Positions 8,157 to 16,106 of a stretch of DNA of 51,166 nucleotides are shown here, one piece after another. The stretch lies in the NCBI GenBank assembly GCA_017621155.1, contig JAGATP010000059.1:1-51166 (forward strand), in the 5' to 3' direction. The notes below the pieces were generated by a model. That model saw only the letters and a list, made by a program, of their open reading frames with translations. It searched no databases and was not told the DNA's origin. The position numbers were made by a program, and so were the translations under genes. Numbering within the stretch: the stretch's first letter is position 1; every line of letters starts with the position of its first letter. The stretch comes from Clostridia bacterium (GTDB lineage Bacteria; Bacillota; Clostridia; Christensenellales; Borkfalkiaceae).

Positions 8157-8987
8157 TTACCTCACTGTGCGTAAATCCCGTTCGAGCTGTTCTTTCAGCT
8201 CCTCTTTGGACGAAAACTTCCTGATGTCCCGAATCTTCTTTTCAAAGACGACCTTGACGGTCTGTCCGTACAAGTCCCCCGAAAAGCCGTCGAGATAGAC
8301 CTCGAGCAGGGGAGCTTCCTCCCCGAAGGTCGGTCTTGCGCCGTAATTGGCGATGCCCCGATACTGTCCCACCCGCACGGCATACACGCCGTAGCCGAGG
8401 GGTACTTTTCGTTTCGGATAAACGATGTTGGCGGTGGGAAAGCCGTACGTCCTGCCGACCTCCCGCCCGTGTTCCACCTTACCCATCACGAAAAAGGGAA
8501 GGTACAACAGGGAATTTGCCCGTTCGATTTCTCCCCTCTCGATGAGAAGGCGCACGGCGGAAGAGGAAATCTTTTCCCCGTTTTCCGTAATCAGGGGACA
8601 GCAAATCGTCTCCCGCTTAGAAGAGAGCAGAAGAGGCGTCCCCTTTGCGCCCGCGCCGAAGCGGAAGTCCTCCCCGGAGACGAAGCATTCGACGGAAAAA
8701 TCGGACAAAATGCCGTCCAGAAACGTCTCGGCGGGAATGTCTTTGACCTCGTCGAGATTGACGATCAGGCAAAAGTCGATTCCGAGCTCCTCCGCAATGG
8801 ACAGCCGCTCTTCCTTGGTAAAGAGAACGGTTTCCCCCTTTCCTCCGAGCAGCATGAGCCCCACGGGAAGCCCCCTTTCCTTCGCCCGCGCAACGAGCGT
8901 TTCGTGCCCCCTGTGAATTCCGTCGAAGCACCCCAAAATGAGGGTACAGGGGGGAGAATACCGTTCTCCGTAATTGATAGTCAGCAT
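8157..8987 (-). CDS. ribF: Bifunctional riboflavin kinase / FAD synthetase
   Basis: This 276-residue protein starts at 8987, where the family sequence begins and where it overlaps truB by 7 bases; a longer in-frame extension lies inside truB. The N-terminal FAD-synthetase nucleotidyltransferase part has GCFDGIHRGHETLV and ISSSAVRLLI. The C-terminal flavokinase part has GRTYGFPTANI and LEVYLDGFSGDLYG. It converts riboflavin to FMN and then to FAD. It is slightly short for the family (about 310 residues). Both domains look intact. Confidence 0.95.
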   Translation of the reverse strand: MLTINYGERYSPPCTLILGCFDGIHRGHETLVARAKERGLPVGLMLLGGKGETVLFTKEERLSIAEELGIDFCLIVNLDEVKDIPAETFLDGILSDFSVECFVSGEDFRFGAGAKGTPLLLSSKRETICCPLITENGEKISSSAVRLLIERGEIERANSLLYLPFFVMGKVEHGREVGRTYGFPTANIVYPKRKVPLGYGVYAVRVGQYRGIANYGARPTFGEEAPLLEVYLDGFSGDLYGQTVKVVFEKKIRDIRKFSSKEELKEQLERDLRTVR

Positions 8988-9826
8988 AGTTTGATCCGTA
9001 CCCGACTTATTCCTTCCTCCACGGTCAATACGCCGTAAAAGGAAGCGTCGTTTAAGTAATAAGTATAGTCCCCGTCTTCGAGGGGCAAGCGCACCCTTTG
9101 ACCGTTTAAAAGCTTCCGCTCCGTCTCGCAATCAGCCGTATACGGGGCAAACGGAAGGACGCTGTCCGTGGGGATTAGATAGTTTTCAATGTTTTCCTTG
9201 GTCAAGCAATCGAGCTTAACGCTCTCCTTTTCCGAGAAAATGCCGCTCTCCGTTCTGCGGAGCGCAGTCATAATCCCGAGCGAAGCGCACGCGGCGGCGA
9301 GGTCTCTCGCGATAGAACGGATGTAAGTTCCCCCGCCGCACACGATTTCAAAGTCGTAGGTATCCCCCGCCCCGCCAAGAAGGGAAATGCGCTCGATCTT
9401 CACTTTTTTTGCGGGAAGGGTAAAGTCCACGCCCGCGCGGGCAAGCGCGTAGCCGCGCCTACCACCGATGCTCTTCGCGCTGTAGTTGGGCGGAACCTGA
9501 TCGACTTCGCCGAGCAGCGAGGGAATGGCGGCAAGCAGCTCCTCTCTGGTCGGGAGATAATCGGTGGTTTCCGTGATTTTCCCCTCCGAATCGAGGGTAT
9601 CCGTGGAAACGCCGAAGCGAAAGGTCGCAAGATACGTTTTTCGCTTGGTCAGAAAAAAGTCGAACAGGCGAGATGCCTTGCCGACCCCCACGGGCAAAAC
9701 TCCGCTCGCCAAGGGATCGAGCGTGCCCATATGACCGCAGGGCGTGCCCGTCAGGTATTTGAGGCGATTGACCACGTACCCCGAGCTCTTCCCGCTCTCT
9801 TTGTCGACGTTGAGAAAACCGATCAT
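8981..9826 (-). CDS. truB: tRNA pseudouridine(55) synthase
   Basis: This 281-residue protein has the TruB catalytic motif GHMGTLDPLASGVLPVG near residues 31-47, with the catalytic Asp in TLDP. A GGGTYIRSIARDL motif follows near residue 165, and a C-terminal PUA-like region ends the protein. It makes pseudouridine 55 in the T-loop of tRNAs. It overlaps nrnA by 4 bases (ATGA) and ribF by 7, so the group is clearly one operon. Confidence 0.97.
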   Translation of the reverse strand: MIGFLNVDKESGKSSGYVVNRLKYLTGTPCGHMGTLDPLASGVLPVGVGKASRLFDFFLTKRKTYLATFRFGVSTDTLDSEGKITETTDYLPTREELLAAIPSLLGEVDQVPPNYSAKSIGGRRGYALARAGVDFTLPAKKVKIERISLLGGAGDTYDFEIVCGGGTYIRSIARDLAAACASLGIMTALRRTESGIFSEKESVKLDCLTKENIENYLIPTDSVLPFAPYTADCETERKLLNGQRVRLPLEDGDYTYYLNDASFYGVLTVEEGISRVRIKLC

Positions 9827-10776
9827 AGAAGCTCTCTCGACACGGCAAAGGAAAGCCTGTCGATGACCTCTTCCAGCGTTCCGAACAGCATACAGCCGGA
9901 GGCGAGAATGTGCCCGCCCCCACCGAAGCGCGAAGCCACCGCGTTGACGTTGACCTTGCCCTTAGAACGGAGGGAAATTTTAAACTGTTCCCTTTTGACT
10001 TCGAGGAGGGCGCAGCTCACCTCGACGGAATCGACGGTCAGCGGGAAATCGACGAAGCCCTCCGTCATCTCCTGCTTTGCGCCCGTCTCCTTCAAATCCT
10101 CTTGCAGGACGACGACGAAAGCGAGCCTGTCCTCGAGGGCAAAGCGCACCTTGGACATGACCCTTGTATTGAGGCGGAAGCGCTCCATGCGCTGTCTCTT
10201 AAAGAGGTGATAGCTAAGTCCGTCTAAATCCCCTCCCCGATCGAGAAGATCGCCCGCAACGCGGAGGGCGTCTCCGTCCACGTCGCTGTGGGAAAAAGCC
10301 CCCGAATCGGTCAACAGCCCCATGAGGAGGTAATTTGCCATCTCCTTCGTGAGCTCCACCCCCATCGCCTTGTAGAGCCTTGCCATATTCAGGCAATTGG
10401 CGGAGCATAAATTCACGTAGTTATAGTCGGCAAAATTCGTATTTGAAATGTGATGGTCGATGTTGAATTTCTTCTTTCTCGCACGGAGAAACCAATCGCC
10501 CAGAAGCCCGAGCCGCTTTTCGTCTGAGCAGTCCACGCAGACGATCGCCTCGGCGTCGAGCTTCGGCTCTCTTTTCATCCGCTTTGCCAAGGGAAAATGC
10601 AAAAAAGTATCGGGAATCACGCTCTCGCAGACCATTTCGTTTTCGATTCCCAAAGAATCGAGGGCAAGAGAGAGGGAAAGCGCGCTTCCGAGGGTGTCCC
10701 CGTCCGGTCGCATGTGCGAGAGAATGGTGACGGAGCGAACGGATAACAGAGCCTCCGCAAAGGATTCGATGCTCAT
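9823..10776 (-). CDS. nrnA: DHH/DHHA1 phosphoesterase, NrnA-type nanoRNase
   Basis: This 317-residue protein has SHMRPDGDTLGSA (motif I), VDCSD (motif II), NIDHHISNTNF (the DHH motif) and the DHHA1 end motif GGGGHILASGCML. NrnA degrades 2-5-nt RNAs and, in Firmicutes, 3',5'-bisphosphoadenosine (pAp). The gene between rbfA and truB is typical of Clostridia. Its ATGA overlaps rbfA. Confidence 0.93.
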   Translation of the reverse strand: MSIESFAEALLSVRSVTILSHMRPDGDTLGSALSLSLALDSLGIENEMVCESVIPDTFLHFPLAKRMKREPKLDAEAIVCVDCSDEKRLGLLGDWFLRARKKKFNIDHHISNTNFADYNYVNLCSANCLNMARLYKAMGVELTKEMANYLLMGLLTDSGAFSHSDVDGDALRVAGDLLDRGGDLDGLSYHLFKRQRMERFRLNTRVMSKVRFALEDRLAFVVVLQEDLKETGAKQEMTEGFVDFPLTVDSVEVSCALLEVKREQFKISLRSKGKVNVNAVASRFGGGGHILASGCMLFGTLEEVIDRLSFAVSRELL

Positions 10777-11138
10777 CTGTCCTCCTTCTTTTCGATCTGC
10801 TTCAAAATACTGTCAATTCTCGCCCCGTAGACCATCGAGTCGTCCAACAAAAAGCGGAGCGCAGGCACGGTGCGCATCTCCATGATGTGCGCAAGCTCTT
10901 TGCGGATAAAGCCCGCGTTGTCCTTGATGAGCTCGAAGGAACGAGCCGTCGTCTCCTCGTCCTTTGCGTAAATGCTGATATACACCGTCGCGTTCTTCAG
11001 ATCGGACGAAACGTCCGCCTTTGTGACGGAGATAAGTCCCGAAAGCTCGGGATGCTTGTTCTTCAACGCCCCCGATATGACTTCGGAGATCGCCTTCTGA
11101 TATTCGCCCGAAATGCGGGCGGAGCGGGGAATTTTCAT
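10773..11138 (-). CDS. rbfA: 30S ribosome-binding factor A
   Basis: This 121-residue protein has the single KH-like fold of RbfA: IPRSARISGEYQKAISEVI at the start and MRTVPALRFLLDDS near residue 88. It assists late 16S rRNA maturation and 30S assembly. GAGGT precedes the start. A strong terminator lies between infB and this gene, so rbfA may need its own promoter or readthrough. Confidence 0.96.
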   Translation of the reverse strand: MKIPRSARISGEYQKAISEVISGALKNKHPELSGLISVTKADVSSDLKNATVYISIYAKDEETTARSFELIKDNAGFIRKELAHIMEMRTVPALRFLLDDSMVYGARIDSILKQIEKKEDR

Positions 11139-11197
11139 TTCTTTTACCTCTTAATTTCCCGACGGAACAAGGGGGATGCCCTTTTCCTCGGAGCGAT

Positions 11198-11230
11198 AAA
11201 AACCGAAAGATGACTTATCTTTCGGTTTTT
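11198..11230 (-). terminator. Intrinsic terminator between infB and rbfA
   Basis: A perfect 14-bp stem (AAAAACCGAAAGAT and its complement) has a 5-nt loop and ends in TTTTT on the minus strand, 5 bases after the infB stop. It splits what is usually one nusA-infB-rbfA operon. Confidence 0.85.
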
Positions 11231-11234
11231 CTGT

Positions 11235-13832
11235 TTAGACGGGTTTGATTTCCTGAATGAGATAGCATTCGATGAAATCGCCGATCTGAATGTCGTCGAA
11301 ATTCTCGATGGAGCAGCCGCACTCGAAGCCCGCAGAGACCTCTTTGACGTCGTCTTTAAAGCGCTTGAGCTGACGGACGTTGCCCTCGACGATCATGACG
11401 TCGTCGCGGTAAATGCGGAGCTTGCCGCCGCGAATGAGCTTGCCGTCCGTGACGTAGCAGCCCGCGACCATGCCGACGCCCGTGATCTTGAACGTCTGTC
11501 TGACTTCGCACTTGCCCATATAAATTTCCTGATATTTGGGAGCGAGCATACCCTTGAGCGCCGCCTCGATGTCGTCCAAAAGCTCGTAGATGATGCGGTA
11601 CATTCTCACGTCCACCTTGCTCCGCTCCGCAAGCGCCTTCGCCTTGGTGTCGGGACGGACGTTAAAGCCGACGACGATAGCATGGGAAGAATCCGCAAGC
11701 ATGATATCGCTCTCGTTGATTGCGCCCGCCGCGGCGTGAATGACTTTGACCTTGACTTCCTCGTTGGAGAGCTTTAAGAGAGACTGCTTGACTGCTTCGA
11801 CGGAACCCTGCACGTCGCCCTTGACGATGATGTTCAGATCTTTCAGTTTGCCTTCCGCAACCTGCGCAAACACGTCGTCGAGTGTCACCTTGGAGGTTTC
11901 CTTGATCATGGATTCGCGCTCTTTCGTATGGCGCTCTTCCTGTACCTGCTTCATGAGCGCCTGATCGACCGCATAGATGGAATCGCCTGCGGAGGGCACT
12001 TCCTCGAAGCCGAGGACGGAAACCGCAATGGACGGCCCTGCCTCCTTGATCATTCTGCCCTTGTCATCGATCATCGCACGCACTCTGCCCGTGCTCATGC
12101 CGGAAATGATGTTGTCTCCGACGCGGAGCGTGCCGTTCTGCACGAGGACGGAAGCCATCGGGCCCTTGCCCTTGTCGAGCTTCGCCTCGATGATCGTCCC
12201 CTTTGCCATCTTGGTGGGGTCGGCTTTGAGCTCCAGCATTTCCGCGAGGAGATAGATGTTTTCCAGTAGGGTATCGATGCCCATGCCCGTCTTTGCGGAA
12301 ACGGGGACGAGCATGACGTCGCCGCCCCACTCTTCGGGGACGAGCCCGTATTTGAGCAGTCCGTTTTTGACCCGATCCATGTCGGACTGCGGTTTATCCA
12401 TTTTGTTGACGGCGACAATGATGGGAACGTCCGCCGCTTTTGCGTGATTGATCGCTTCCACCGTTTGCGGCATAATGCCGTCGTCGCCCGCAACGACGAG
12501 GACGACGATGTCCGTCACCTGTGCGCCCCTTGCGCGCATGGCGGTAAACGCCTCGTGACCGGGGGTATCGATGAAGGTGATGGGGTGTCCGTCCACCGTA
12601 ATGGAATAGGCGCCGATGCTTTGGGTAATGCCGCCCGCCTCGCCGTCCGTGACGTTGGTCTTGCGAATGGCGTCGAGGAGAGAGGTTTTACCGTGGTCGA
12701 CGTGTCCCATAACGGTAACGATGGGCGCGCGAGGAACCGCGTTTTCGTCGAAAACGTCCTCATGCGCTTCTTTCAATGCGTCCTCTGCCGTCTTTTCGGG
12801 AATATATTCCAGTTCGATGCCGAAGTCCGCCGCGATGAGCGCTGCGTTGTCCGCGTCAACGGATTCGTTGACCGTCTTCATGACGCCCTCTTTGAATAGG
12901 TGCTTGGTGATCTCCACCGCACTGATGCCGAGCTTTTCGGAGAGCGCCTTGATCTGAATTTCCTTGGTGGTGATAACGACGTGATCGATTTTAATGGTCT
13001 GCGTCTCCGCGCTCTTCTGCTTTTTGGCAGGGCGCATCTTTCTGTATCCGCTCTTATTCTCGTCGAAATCGTCAATACTCATTCCCTGCTGCTTCAAAAG
13101 AGAGCGTTTGGAAACGGGCATCTTCTCGACGTAAGTCTTTTCGAAACTCTTTTTCTTGTCGGCGATGAAGGTCTTGCCCGCAGGCTTTGCCGTACCCGTC
13201 ACGGACGTAGCGGGACGAGGCGAAAGAGGTCTTACCCCCTGCGGACGCGCGTCGCGATTGACAAACGTCGGTCTCGTACCGGGCGTTCTCTCCCTGTTGT
13301 AAGAAGGGCGATCGGAGGGCCTATCCTTGATGTAGGAAGGACGGTCGGAGGGCCTATCCTTAATGTAGGAAGGACGATCGGAAGGCCTATCTTTGATATA
13401 GGAAGGACGGTCGGAGGGGCGATCCTTGATATAAGAAGGGCGATCGGGCTTTTTCTCCGACGGATCGGACTCTTTTGCGGGCGAAGGCTTTTCCTCCGCC
13501 TTCTTTTCGGGAGCAGACGCCTCCTCTTTTTCCGCCTTTTTGGGCTCTTCTTTGACCTCGGGCTTTGCCTCGGTTTTTTCCTCCTGCGTACTTACCTCTT
13601 GTCGAGACGCAACCTCGGGAACTCGATTGACCTCCTCGGGAACGGGAGCGGGCTCCGCCGTCTGCGCCTCTTCCGCTCTCCTCTTTTCGGATTCCAATGT
13701 GGAAATCTTTTTTAAAATATCGGAAAGCTTGCCCTCGGTCTCTCCGATCTTCTTTTGCAGAGCGCCGAGTCCCGTCGGCCCCAAAAGACCGCCGATCTTT
13801 TCGATATTCTCGTAGTTTTTTCCATTTGCCAT
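11235..13832 (-). CDS. infB: Translation initiation factor IF-2
   Basis: This 865-residue protein starts at 13832 (MANGKN) behind GGGAGG; another in-frame ATG 7 codons upstream overlaps that site. Residues 1-130 are charged and Glu/Lys/Pro-rich, followed by about five 11-residue repeats of the type [11 protein letters not shown] (residues about 130-185). The G domain has GHVDHGKTS (around 375), DTPGHEAF and NKMDKP, followed by the C-terminal initiator-tRNA binding domains. It brings fMet-tRNA to the 30S subunit. The repeats make the N-terminus longer than in B. subtilis (716 residues). Confidence 0.97.
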   Translation of the reverse strand: MANGKNYENIEKIGGLLGPTGLGALQKKIGETEGKLSDILKKISTLESEKRRAEEAQTAEPAPVPEEVNRVPEVASRQEVSTQEEKTEAKPEVKEEPKKAEKEEASAPEKKAEEKPSPAKESDPSEKKPDRPSYIKDRPSDRPSYIKDRPSDRPSYIKDRPSDRPSYIKDRPSDRPSYNRERTPGTRPTFVNRDARPQGVRPLSPRPATSVTGTAKPAGKTFIADKKKSFEKTYVEKMPVSKRSLLKQQGMSIDDFDENKSGYRKMRPAKKQKSAETQTIKIDHVVITTKEIQIKALSEKLGISAVEITKHLFKEGVMKTVNESVDADNAALIAADFGIELEYIPEKTAEDALKEAHEDVFDENAVPRAPIVTVMGHVDHGKTSLLDAIRKTNVTDGEAGGITQSIGAYSITVDGHPITFIDTPGHEAFTAMRARGAQVTDIVVLVVAGDDGIMPQTVEAINHAKAADVPIIVAVNKMDKPQSDMDRVKNGLLKYGLVPEEWGGDVMLVPVSAKTGMGIDTLLENIYLLAEMLELKADPTKMAKGTIIEAKLDKGKGPMASVLVQNGTLRVGDNIISGMSTGRVRAMIDDKGRMIKEAGPSIAVSVLGFEEVPSAGDSIYAVDQALMKQVQEERHTKERESMIKETSKVTLDDVFAQVAEGKLKDLNIIVKGDVQGSVEAVKQSLLKLSNEEVKVKVIHAAAGAINESDIMLADSSHAIVVGFNVRPDTKAKALAERSKVDVRMYRIIYELLDDIEAALKGMLAPKYQEIYMGKCEVRQTFKITGVGMVAGCYVTDGKLIRGGKLRIYRDDVMIVEGNVRQLKRFKDDVKEVSAGFECGCSIENFDDIQIGDFIECYLIQEIKPV
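13306..13446 (-). repeat. 33-bp tandem repeats inside infB
   Basis: About four to five near-identical 33-bp units encode the 11-residue [11 protein letters not shown] repeat in the IF-2 linker. Units differ at third positions (for example GGCC versus GGGC), so the expansion is not brand new but could still change in copy number. Confidence 0.85.
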
Positions 13833-13833
13833 A

Positions 13834-14160
13834 TTAGTTGTTGCCTCCCGCATAAATTCCGAAGCCCTCTTCCGTCACGTTCAGGATTGCTTCGGCAAAA
13901 TTTTTATCTCTCACAGCCACAAACTTGCACAGTGGCTTTTTGACGACGTTTTCCAATAAGTCCCCGCTGCACAAAAGGAGCGGACACGAAAACTTTTTCT
14001 GTAATTTTGACGCCTGCTTTTTGGAGTTTTCGCTCGCACTGTCGCAGACGATCAGAAGATAGACCTGTTTTTTCAGCGTTTCCACCGCATTGAAGCCCAT
14101 GGTGAGCTTTCCCGCCTTGATCGCAAAACCGAGATAGGCGGAAATTTTAGGATTGAGCAA
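13834..14160 (-). CDS. L7Ae/L30e-like RNA-binding protein (YlxQ family)
   Basis: This 108-residue protein sits between rnpM and infB, the position of ylxQ in B. subtilis. It shows the L7Ae-like pattern (ISAYLGFAIKAGKLTMGFNAVE at the start, VYLLIVCDSASENSKKQ in the middle). Relatives bind kink-turn RNAs; the cellular target of this one is unknown. Its start overlaps rnpM by 14 bases, and its stop lies 1 base before the infB ATG. Confidence 0.9.
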   Translation of the reverse strand: MLNPKISAYLGFAIKAGKLTMGFNAVETLKKQVYLLIVCDSASENSKKQASKLQKKFSCPLLLCSGDLLENVVKKPLCKFVAVRDKNFAEAILNVTEEGFGIYAGGNN

Positions 14161-14422
14161 GGAATTCCTCCTCTATCTTGTCGTAAATCTCCAAAGGGAC
14201 TTCCGAAGAAAACGCTTTGTTTAAAAGTCTTCCCTTTCGAAGCTTTAAGACGCACTCTTTCTTGTTGCAAAGGTACGCGCCGCGCCCCGCCGCCTTTCCG
14301 GAAAAATCGATGAAAATGCGACCTTCTTTGTTCTTGACGACGCGGAGCATTTCCTTCTTTGCAATCATCTCCCGACAGGCAAGGCACATTCTTAAGGGGA
14401 TTTTTTTGGGGCTTTGAGCCAT
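14147..14422 (-). CDS. rnpM: YlxR/RnpM family RNase P modulator
   Basis: This 91-residue protein has the DUF448 signature: RMCLACREMIAKKEMLRVV near residues 11-29 and GRGAYLCNKKEC near 46-57. The B. subtilis homologue YlxR was renamed RnpM because it binds RNase P RNA and modulates its activity. It sits 3 bases after nusA, with GAGGAA upstream of the ATG, in the conserved nusA-ylxR-ylxQ-infB order. Confidence 0.94.
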   Translation of the reverse strand: MAQSPKKIPLRMCLACREMIAKKEMLRVVKNKEGRIFIDFSGKAAGRGAYLCNKKECVLKLRKGRLLNKAFSSEVPLEIYDKIEEEFLAQS

Positions 14423-14425
14423 AGA

Positions 14426-15511
14426 TTATTCCTCTTCTCCTTCAGGCTGCCCCAAAATATTCAGCTTTGCGGCCGCCGTTTCGCTCTTGACGTCGATTTT
14501 CCAACCAGTCAGCCTTGCCGCAAGGCGGGCGTTCTGTCCGTCTCTGCCGATGGCAAGGGAGAGCTTGTCGTCGGGAACGATCGCCATGGCGGAATTTTCC
14601 GCTTCGAGCTGCGTCACCGCGATGACCTTTGCGGGAGAGAGCGCCTTGGCGATGAACTCAAGGGGATCTTCGCTCCAGGGAATGATGTCGATCTTTTCGC
14701 CCGAAAGCTCGGAGACGACCGCGTTCACGCGCATTCCCTTGTTGCCGACGCACGCGCCGACCGCATCCACCTTGGGATCTTCCGACCAGATCGCCATCTT
14801 CGTTCTCTGTCCCGGCTCGCGGGAGATAGATTTGACCTGAACGACGCCAGACTTGATTTCGGGAACTTCCTCTTCAAACAGCCGCTTGACGAAACCGGAA
14901 GCGGTTCTGGACACAAGCACCTGCGCGTTTCTGCCGCCGCTCTTTACCTTTTTCACGTACACCTTGATTTTGTCGTTTAAGTTGTACTTCTCTCCGGGAA
15001 TCTGATCTTGAGGGAGCATCAAGCCTTCGATCTGCGCGTTGCCAAGCTCGATGTAGACATTCTTTCCCTCCAGCTTTCTGACCACGCCAACCATGATCTC
15101 GTTTTCCTTGTCGGAGAACTCGTTTAAGGTATTGTCGCGCTCCGTTTCGTGGAGCTTTTGCAAAATGACCTGCTTTGCGGTCTGCGCGGCAATTCTGCCG
15201 AAATCCTTCGGAACAAACTCTTCGATGAGAGTGTCGCCGACCTTGGCGTCCTCCTTAAAGTCAAGCGCCTCTTCGAGGGAAAGCTCCTTGTCCTTATCGA
15301 CTACTTCCTCTACCACGTGGCGAAGAAGGAAACAGCGCATCGTCCCCGTCGTAGCGTCGAGCTTTACCTGCACCTCGCCCGAAAATCCGGGAAACTGCTT
15401 TTTATAGGCAGAGGCAAGGGCGTTTTGAAGGGCCTCGATGAATACGTCGTGTGCAATCCCCTTTTCCCTCTCCAGATCGGCAAGTGCTTCGAAAAATTCC
15501 TGATTGATCAT
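14426..15511 (-). CDS. nusA: Transcription termination/antitermination protein NusA
   Basis: At 361 residues it has the Firmicutes length without the extra C-terminal repeats of E. coli. In order: N-terminal RNAP-binding domain, S1 domain (near residues 135-200), then two KH domains including VGACVGNKGMRVNAV (KH1) and IGRDGQNARLAARLTGW (KH2). It tunes pausing and termination at RNA polymerase. AAAGGAG precedes the ATG. It follows rimP by 26 bases. Confidence 0.97.
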   Translation of the reverse strand: MINQEFFEALADLEREKGIAHDVFIEALQNALASAYKKQFPGFSGEVQVKLDATTGTMRCFLLRHVVEEVVDKDKELSLEEALDFKEDAKVGDTLIEEFVPKDFGRIAAQTAKQVILQKLHETERDNTLNEFSDKENEIMVGVVRKLEGKNVYIELGNAQIEGLMLPQDQIPGEKYNLNDKIKVYVKKVKSGGRNAQVLVSRTASGFVKRLFEEEVPEIKSGVVQVKSISREPGQRTKMAIWSEDPKVDAVGACVGNKGMRVNAVVSELSGEKIDIIPWSEDPLEFIAKALSPAKVIAVTQLEAENSAMAIVPDDKLSLAIGRDGQNARLAARLTGWKIDVKSETAAAKLNILGQPEGEEE

Positions 15512-15537
15512 AATATTCTCCTTTTTCGGTCTTGCTA

Positions 15538-15999
15538 TCAGTCGTCAAACTCGATAGCCCGGTTGATTTTCGCTATTTTGTTGCGTTCGATGACGAGCGC
15601 CTCTTTGCCGCACTCGACGGTGACGGCGTTTTCGTTCCAAGCTTTTAAGACGCCTTCTAAGAGCTTTTTCCCCTTCATAGGCGCATACAGCTTAATTTCC
15701 ACCTTGTTACCGAGGTTTTTATCAAAGTCCCGCGCCGTCTTGAACGCCCGATCGAGCCCGGGGCTCGAAACGTTGAGGGTATAGGCTGCGCCGAAGGTCG
15801 GATCGAGCTCGTCGAGGGGAAGATCGATGGCGTTGTGAAATTTCTCGCAGGTATTGAGATCGACCCCGCCTTCCGTATCGATGTAAACGGTGAGGGAGGA
15901 ATCCTTCGCCTTAAATTCAACCTCGACGATTTCGATTCCCATGGGGGAAGCGATCGTCTCGAGGAGCGCCTGAATGTCCGCAATCGGTTTGATTTGCAC
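15538..15999 (-). CDS. rimP: Ribosome maturation factor RimP
   Basis: This 153-residue protein has the RimP pattern: IVEVEFKAKDSSLTVYID in the N-domain, YTLNVSSPGLDRAF in the middle, and an SH3-like C-domain. It acts in 30S assembly. The start is a GTG at 15999 with AAAGGAGG six bases upstream; the nearby ATG is out of frame. It is the first gene of the rimP-nusA-infB operon, behind a 70-nt structured leader. Confidence 0.94.
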   Translation of the reverse strand: MQIKPIADIQALLETIASPMGIEIVEVEFKAKDSSLTVYIDTEGGVDLNTCEKFHNAIDLPLDELDPTFGAAYTLNVSSPGLDRAFKTARDFDKNLGNKVEIKLYAPMKGKKLLEGVLKAWNENAVTVECGKEALVIERNKIAKINRAIEFDD

Positions 16000-16015
16000 C
16001 GCATGCCTCCTTTAA

Positions 16016-16072
16016 AACAAATGAGAGTGGACAAATCCACTCTCAATCTTAATCGCTTAAGGATTGAAGTTG
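16016..16072 (-). promoter_or_regulatory. Structured rimP leader with two hairpins
   Basis: The leader RNA (start near 16071) can form a CTTAA/TTAAG stem capped by a GCGA tetraloop (16049-16062 area). It then forms a perfect 9-bp stem GAGAGTGGA/TCCACTCTC (about 16023-16044) followed by ATTTGTTTT before the GGAGG. The second hairpin has the form of a weak intrinsic terminator and may attenuate the operon. Confidence 0.5.
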
Positions 16073-16077
16073 CCCCT

Positions 16078-16106
16078 ATTATAACACCTTTTTTTCAGTT
16101 TGGCAA
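16078..16106 (-). promoter_or_regulatory. Promoter of the rimP-nusA-infB operon
   Basis: TTGCCA, 17 bp, TATAAT on the minus strand. The -35 box lies within the last codons of the PolC-like gene's 3' end (stop at 16095-16097 is inside the spacer). Confidence 0.8.
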
